Shown here piece after piece: positions 61,235 through 64,000 of a stretch of DNA of 64,000 nucleotides; position 1 is the stretch's first letter, and each line of letters begins with the position of its first letter. The position numbers and the translations under genes are program-made. The DNA is taken from assembly GCA_002706605.1 (NCBI GenBank), contig PALT01000025.1, forward strand, positions 248,001 through 312,000, given 5' to 3'. This DNA comes from Rhodovulum sp. (GTDB lineage Bacteria; Pseudomonadota; Alphaproteobacteria; Rhodobacterales; Rhodobacteraceae). The notes beneath the pieces were generated by a model. It was not told where the DNA came from. It searched no databases and was given only the letters and a program-made list of their open reading frames with translations.

Positions 61235-61891
61235 TCAACATGCAAGTTTTTCCGTGATTTCAAGGGCATGCTTCCACGGCTGCATGGGCGGCATATCATG
61301 CGACAGCGAATAGCGGTCCAAACCCGCCGATTGAATCGCCGCGCGCAACACGACCAGGTGCCCCCACCAGTCCAAATAAGCGCGCCGCGCGGCGGCAATC
61401 TTGTCGTACCCATCGACCCATTCACAGGGGCAATAGCGGGCACGCTCATGCACAACAGCGCCCCGTCGCGACCGGCGCGCGAATAGCGGCCAAGCCTCGG
61501 GGCCGACCGACGGCGCATCCGCTTGGGCCGCAACCCGACCCGCGCGCGACCCGACCCAATCAACCGGCACAAGGCGCGGCACGGCACCGATCATCGGATC
61601 AGGGCGACGGCGGGCGCGGGACAGTTCGGCCACCCACAGCGCCGCATCGAACGGCAACGCATGCGCGACGATAGACGCCACGATCTCGGCGTCACGGGCG
61701 GGGGAACTGCGACCGGGGAACGTATCGACCCGGCACCCCAACGCGCCCGCCGCCGCTATCTTGGCCTCGACCCCGACGCCGCGCCGCGCGCCGCCCGACG
61801 TGGCCTTGATTTCGTCGCGCTCGATCTTGGCGCATTCAGACGCGAACGCCCAATGCAACAGCCGCTCAATGTCGATTTCACGCCGCATCAT
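61235..61891 (-). CDS. Unassigned phage protein at the early/late junction (218 aa)
   Basis: A 218-residue protein. Seen are a helical N-terminus (MRREIDIERLLHWAFASECAKI), a middle region with GRSSPARDAEIVASIVAHALPFDAALWVAELSRARRRPD, and two cysteines in RYCPCEWVDGYDKIAAARRAYLDWWGHLVVL. No family recognised. It is the last gene before a strong hairpin and the packaging operon, where many phages encode a late-gene activator or antiterminator. That role is only a positional guess. It overlaps the upstream gene by 14 bases. Confidence 0.6.
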   Translation of the reverse strand: MMRREIDIERLLHWAFASECAKIERDEIKATSGGARRGVGVEAKIAAAGALGCRVDTFPGRSSPARDAEIVASIVAHALPFDAALWVAELSRARRRPDPMIGAVPRLVPVDWVGSRAGRVAAQADAPSVGPEAWPLFARRSRRGAVVHERARYCPCEWVDGYDKIAAARRAYLDWWGHLVVLRAAIQSAGLDRYSLSHDMPPMQPWKHALEITEKLAC

Positions 61892-62459
61892 CGTATACCC
61901 CGTTTGTCAAATCTTTGCACTTTTGCACGGCGCGGCGGCGGGCCTCTAGAAACCGCGCGTCCACCTGATCCACAACGACGCCGCGCCGTTGGCGATCCTC
62001 AATCAACTGGATACGCCCCACGGCCTCGACACCCTCGGCACGAACCAACCGAATATCGCCATCCTTGGGCCACCGGCGGTGTTTCTTGACCCACCGCAAC
62101 AGTTCAGGACCGAACCCCTCAGACACCATCCCACGCCCCACGGCATGCAGGAACAAGGCCCGCACCAAGGGCGATCCCGTGTCCTTTGGCGGCTGGATTT
62201 CCCGCGCCCATTCCAAAATATCATTGGCAATCGGGAAGCGGTCCCGATCCTTGCCCGACGGCTTGGCCGCCGCGACCTCGGCCAACGCGTCAAGGTTTTC
62301 CGGCGTCATGTGCGCCAGCTTTTGGCACAGGCCCCGCAACATGTCGTCAAACGCTTTCATGGTTAGGCCCGTAGGGCGACCTAACCCCCGCAGCGTCAGT
62401 TCGTCTATCAACCGCTCCTGCACACAGCGTTCACCGTCTTTCTGCTCCTGCTGATCCAT
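61878..62459 (-). CDS. Phage replication-region protein (193 aa)
   Basis: A 193-residue protein, helical and charged. Segments include LTMKAFDDMLRGLCQKLAHMTPENLDALAEVAA, then FPIANDILEWAREIQPP and ELLRWVKKHRRWPKDGDIRLV. It follows the iteron-like array and the DUF1376-like replication gene, the place where phages often encode a helicase loader. No ATPase motif is visible. Function open. Confidence 0.6.
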   Translation of the reverse strand: MDQQEQKDGERCVQERLIDELTLRGLGRPTGLTMKAFDDMLRGLCQKLAHMTPENLDALAEVAAAKPSGKDRDRFPIANDILEWAREIQPPKDTGSPLVRALFLHAVGRGMVSEGFGPELLRWVKKHRRWPKDGDIRLVRAEGVEAVGRIQLIEDRQRRGVVVDQVDARFLEARRRAVQKCKDLTNGVYDDAA

Positions 62460-62711
62460 ATCGGCCCCCTATTTTCTCAGCATGTCCGACGTTATCCACA
62501 GGGCAAATCGGGTTTGGTAGCGCGCCCCGTTTATCGTTTCTTTTCATATCGTTTCTTTTCTTTTCAGCGGTCACGGAAACCGGCCAAAAAAAACGAGATC
62601 AGGCGAAATTCACGGGATTTTCCGTGTGTGTTCCGTGATTTTCCGTGATTGTTTCGTGACGTTCCGTGATTATTCCGTGACGGTCACGAAACGTCACGGA
62701 AACGGCGGGCG
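62460..62711. other. Noncoding 252-base region with pyrimidine repeats and iteron-like array (candidate phage origin)
   Basis: No gene. It has two copies of TATCGTTTCTTTTC (62532-62545 and 62547-62560), a run AAAAAAAA near 62586, and a phased array of TTCCGTG elements (62620-62701). The combination of AT/pyrimidine tract plus iterons between replication genes is what a phage or plasmid origin looks like. Confidence 0.55.
62620..62701. repeat. Helically phased iteron-like repeats TTCCGTGA
   Basis: TTCCGTG or TTTCGTG begins at 62620, 62631, 62641, 62652, 62662 and 62673 (steps of 11, 10, 11, 10 and 11). Two inverted copies follow, TCACGAA at 62684 and TCACGGAA at 62694. Another inverted copy is at 62571. 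All sites face the same side of the helix, as expected for cooperative initiator or repressor binding. Confidence 0.8.
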
Positions 62712-63335
62712 TCATTTTCGCACCTCTTGGTGCATCGTGAACGCATCCAGCGCCGACCGGATCAGCGGTTCGCGGCGCTGTTCATCCGGGTGGTGATCCT
62801 CTAGCCAATCATTGAAGCGATCAAGGAAATTCGGTTGCTTGAGCAAATGCCCCGCCCCGATCTGTTCCAGCTTGTCGCGCAGATCGGCCAACCGCTTGGC
62901 CCGCTTGCGTGCCTCTGCATTGGCACGGTTCCGGCGACTGCTTTCCAGTGCGGAAATCGCGACCTCAGTCACCACATCATGCGCTAACCGGACCTCGCCG
63001 TTGTCGCACTGGACCGGATACCAGCCCGACAAGGGCGAAAAGGCACGGGCGCATAGCCCCTCCCACCGGTCGCGCGTCATGCGCAACAAAAACGCCTGCG
63101 CCGCCGCGTCCATGGGCAGCGTGCCCACGGGCGATTGACCGTGCGACAAATCGAACAGTTCACGACCGAAAAAACCGACCTCGGGATCGGAATAGGCTTG
63201 GCGGCGGAAATCAGACGCCTCCCAGCGTTTCAGGTTCCATGCCACGAAAAAGTGGCTATCCAGCCGTTCGACCGATGAAATCGGATACTCGGGAAGCCCC
63301 CCGGAATCGGTGGAAACTATCGCAAGCGCCATCAC
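62712..63335 (-). CDS. DUF1376-like phage replication protein
   Basis: A 207-residue protein. The N-terminal half (FFVAWNLKRWEASDFRRQAYSDPEVGFFGREL, then SPVGTLPMDAAAQAFLLRMTRDRWEGL) and GWYPVQCDNGEVRLAHDVVTEVAISALE resemble DUF1376-type proteins, many of which are phage replication initiators. A basic coiled-coil (RRNRANAEARKRAKRLADLRDKLEQ) follows. It ends at the edge of the iteron-like array, a likely binding site. The exact role is inferred. Confidence 0.65.
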   Translation of the reverse strand: MMALAIVSTDSGGLPEYPISSVERLDSHFFVAWNLKRWEASDFRRQAYSDPEVGFFGRELFDLSHGQSPVGTLPMDAAAQAFLLRMTRDRWEGLCARAFSPLSGWYPVQCDNGEVRLAHDVVTEVAISALESSRRNRANAEARKRAKRLADLRDKLEQIGAGHLLKQPNFLDRFNDWLEDHHPDEQRREPLIRSALDAFTMHQEVRK

Positions 63336-63688
63336 TTATCCCTCACCAAATAGGCGGCGCGATTGGTGGACACCGCCACCCGCACCGCATTCACAACACG
63401 GGCGCAGGACGCCCAGCCCGCCACCGGCGGCACAACCACGCAATCACAAACGCGCAAAACAGGATCAATCGTGGCACCCACCGGACAGGGAACCGGCAAG
63501 GGCGACACCATCGCCGCGACACCAAGCCGGACCAATCGCGCCACCCATGGCGACGCGTCCGCACCGCAGGGCACCACCACACAGGCCAGATTGCCCCGCG
63601 CGCGGTGCGCGATATGGGGCACCGTCAGGCGGCGGATCAACACGCCGTCGGCGCGGGCTTTCTCGGGGGCCGTCCAATCAATCAGCAT
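63332..63688 (-). CDS. Unassigned small phage protein (118 aa)
   Basis: A 118-residue protein from an ATG at 63688 (MLIDWTAPEKARADGVLIRRLTVPHIAHRARG). It is rich in Val, Ala and Cys (PVLRVCDCVVVPPVAGWASC). The longer upstream frame is only a shadow of the neighbouring gene. It overlaps the next gene by 4 bases. No family recognised. Confidence 0.55.
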   Translation of the reverse strand: MLIDWTAPEKARADGVLIRRLTVPHIAHRARGNLACVVVPCGADASPWVARLVRLGVAAMVSPLPVPCPVGATIDPVLRVCDCVVVPPVAGWASCARVVNAVRVAVSTNRAAYLVRDK

Positions 63689-63932
63689 CGGCGCAGACCT
63701 CCCCCGGCAACGGATCGGCGCGCACCTGATCGGCCAAATGGTCCAACAAACCGGCGGGTTGTATCCACACCCAAACCGGCCCGATTTGCGGGTGAAAATG
63801 TTGCGCCCATTCGGCCCAACCACAGGCCAGAAAGGCCGCGTGCGCCTCATTCATCGCGGCGTGCGCGATGTGCAGCTTTTCGCGGGCGCGGTCGATAGCC
63901 TGCAATTCGGTCAGGGCGGGTTGATCGGTCAT
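63678..63932 (-). CDS. Small acidic phage protein (84 aa)
   Basis: An 84-residue protein, helical at the N-terminus (LTELQAIDRAREKLHIAHAAMNEAHAAFLA), with a tryptophan-rich middle (GWAEWAQHFHPQIGPVWVWIQ) and an acidic end. It overlaps neighbours by 11 and 4 bases, showing operon coupling. No family recognised. Confidence 0.6.
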   Translation of the reverse strand: MTDQPALTELQAIDRAREKLHIAHAAMNEAHAAFLACGWAEWAQHFHPQIGPVWVWIQPAGLLDHLADQVRADPLPGEVCADAD

Positions 63933-64000
63933 CCGGCGGCCCGCCGCATGTTGTGCCAGCGCGTCAACAACAGATTGCGGCCCAAGCCCGTGATCGTCGC
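63929..64000 (-). CDS. C-terminal end of an upstream phage gene, cut by window edge
   Basis: The last 23 codons (LGRNLLLTRWHNMRRAAG) and a TGA that overlaps the ATG of the next gene by 4 bases. The coupling pattern matches the rest of this operon. The rest lies outside the window. Confidence 0.6.
   Translation of the reverse strand, partial: ATITGLGRNLLLTRWHNMRRAAG

Larger units (their letters stand above)
42252..64000 (-). mobile_element. Prophage, HK97-type head, siphovirus-like (right part beyond window)
   Basis: At least 21.7 kb of consecutive minus-strand phage genes in classic order: replication, HNH, terminase, portal, protease, capsid, connectors, tail tube, chaperones, tape measure, tail tip, fibre and lysis. 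Most neighbours overlap by 4 bases. It differs from the Rhodobacter-type gene transfer agent cluster: no g12-g14 set with an NlpC/P60 protein is present, and it has its own HNH, small terminase, replication and lysis genes. No integrase, repressor or second attachment site is in the window. It could therefore be an integrated phage or a phage-plasmid continuing to the right. Confidence 0.9.

Noticed and set aside
42252-64000. Gene transfer agent cluster
   Set aside because: The module has its own HNH, small terminase, replication and spanin/amidase genes. It lacks the conserved GTA tail set with the NlpC/P60 peptidase.
42252-64000. Anti-phage defence island or retron in the prophage
   Set aside because: All genes can be placed in packaging, structure, lysis or replication roles or are very small. 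No reverse transcriptase, toxin pair, restriction enzyme or TIR-type domain was seen.

Overview
The window is a high-GC alphaproteobacterial chromosome segment, most likely from a marine Rhodobacteraceae (Roseobacter-type) bacterium. The evidence is gene content and order: divergent phaC/phaZ, the hom-glpX-recJ run, a PleD-like cyclase beside a DUF3572 gene, an alphaproteobacterial-type LexA box, a TRAP transporter in an aromatic-acid operon, and glucosylglycerol osmolyte genes. No species is assigned.

About 1-14.5 kb is mostly housekeeping: PHA synthase (cut by the window edge) and PHA depolymerase, two alpha/beta hydrolases (one lacking its nucleophile), two PLP aminotransferases, an MsbA-like ABC exporter, a YgfZ-like folate protein, a small lipoprotein, homoserine dehydrogenase, class II fructose bisphosphatase and RecJ. 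Two identical tRNA-Glu genes lie at 14.6-14.8 kb. From 14.8 to 23.4 kb signalling genes dominate. They are an H-NOX/diguanylate cyclase pair in which the H-NOX lacks the usual heme ligands, a PleD-like cyclase with a degenerate first receiver, a MarR regulator, and an EF-hand / ECF sigma / membrane protein / CpxP-like group. From 23.6 to 30.2 kb come DUF983, a NUDIX hydrolase, an aldo/keto reductase, an orphan ImuA-like gene behind a LexA box, metG, a cupin, and a LysR gene broken by one stop codon.

From 30.2 to 33.6 kb a three-gene minus-strand operon (gpsA-type dehydrogenase, HAD phosphatase, GgpS-type synthase) should make glucosylglycerol. Its first gene lacks an ATG, GTG or TTG start that would keep the nucleotide-binding motif. 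From 33.9 to 41.1 kb an eight-gene minus-strand operon encodes a TRAP transporter plus the 3-hydroxybenzoate to gentisate to fumarate/pyruvate route, with a divergent MarR gene and a palindromic candidate operator.

From about 42.2 kb to the right edge lies part of a tailed, HK97-type siphovirus-like prophage. All its genes are on the minus strand and it continues beyond the window. Read in transcription order (right to left) it holds small early genes, a DUF1376-like replication protein, a phased iteron-like array, two unassigned genes, a strong hairpin, HNH nuclease, small and large terminase, portal, protease, capsid, a heptad-repeat protein, connectors, tail tube, a frameshifting chaperone pair, tape measure, tail tip (with an inserted GNAT gene), tail fibre, holin-like proteins, amidase endolysin and overlapping spanins. 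No integrase, repressor or complete attachment site was seen.
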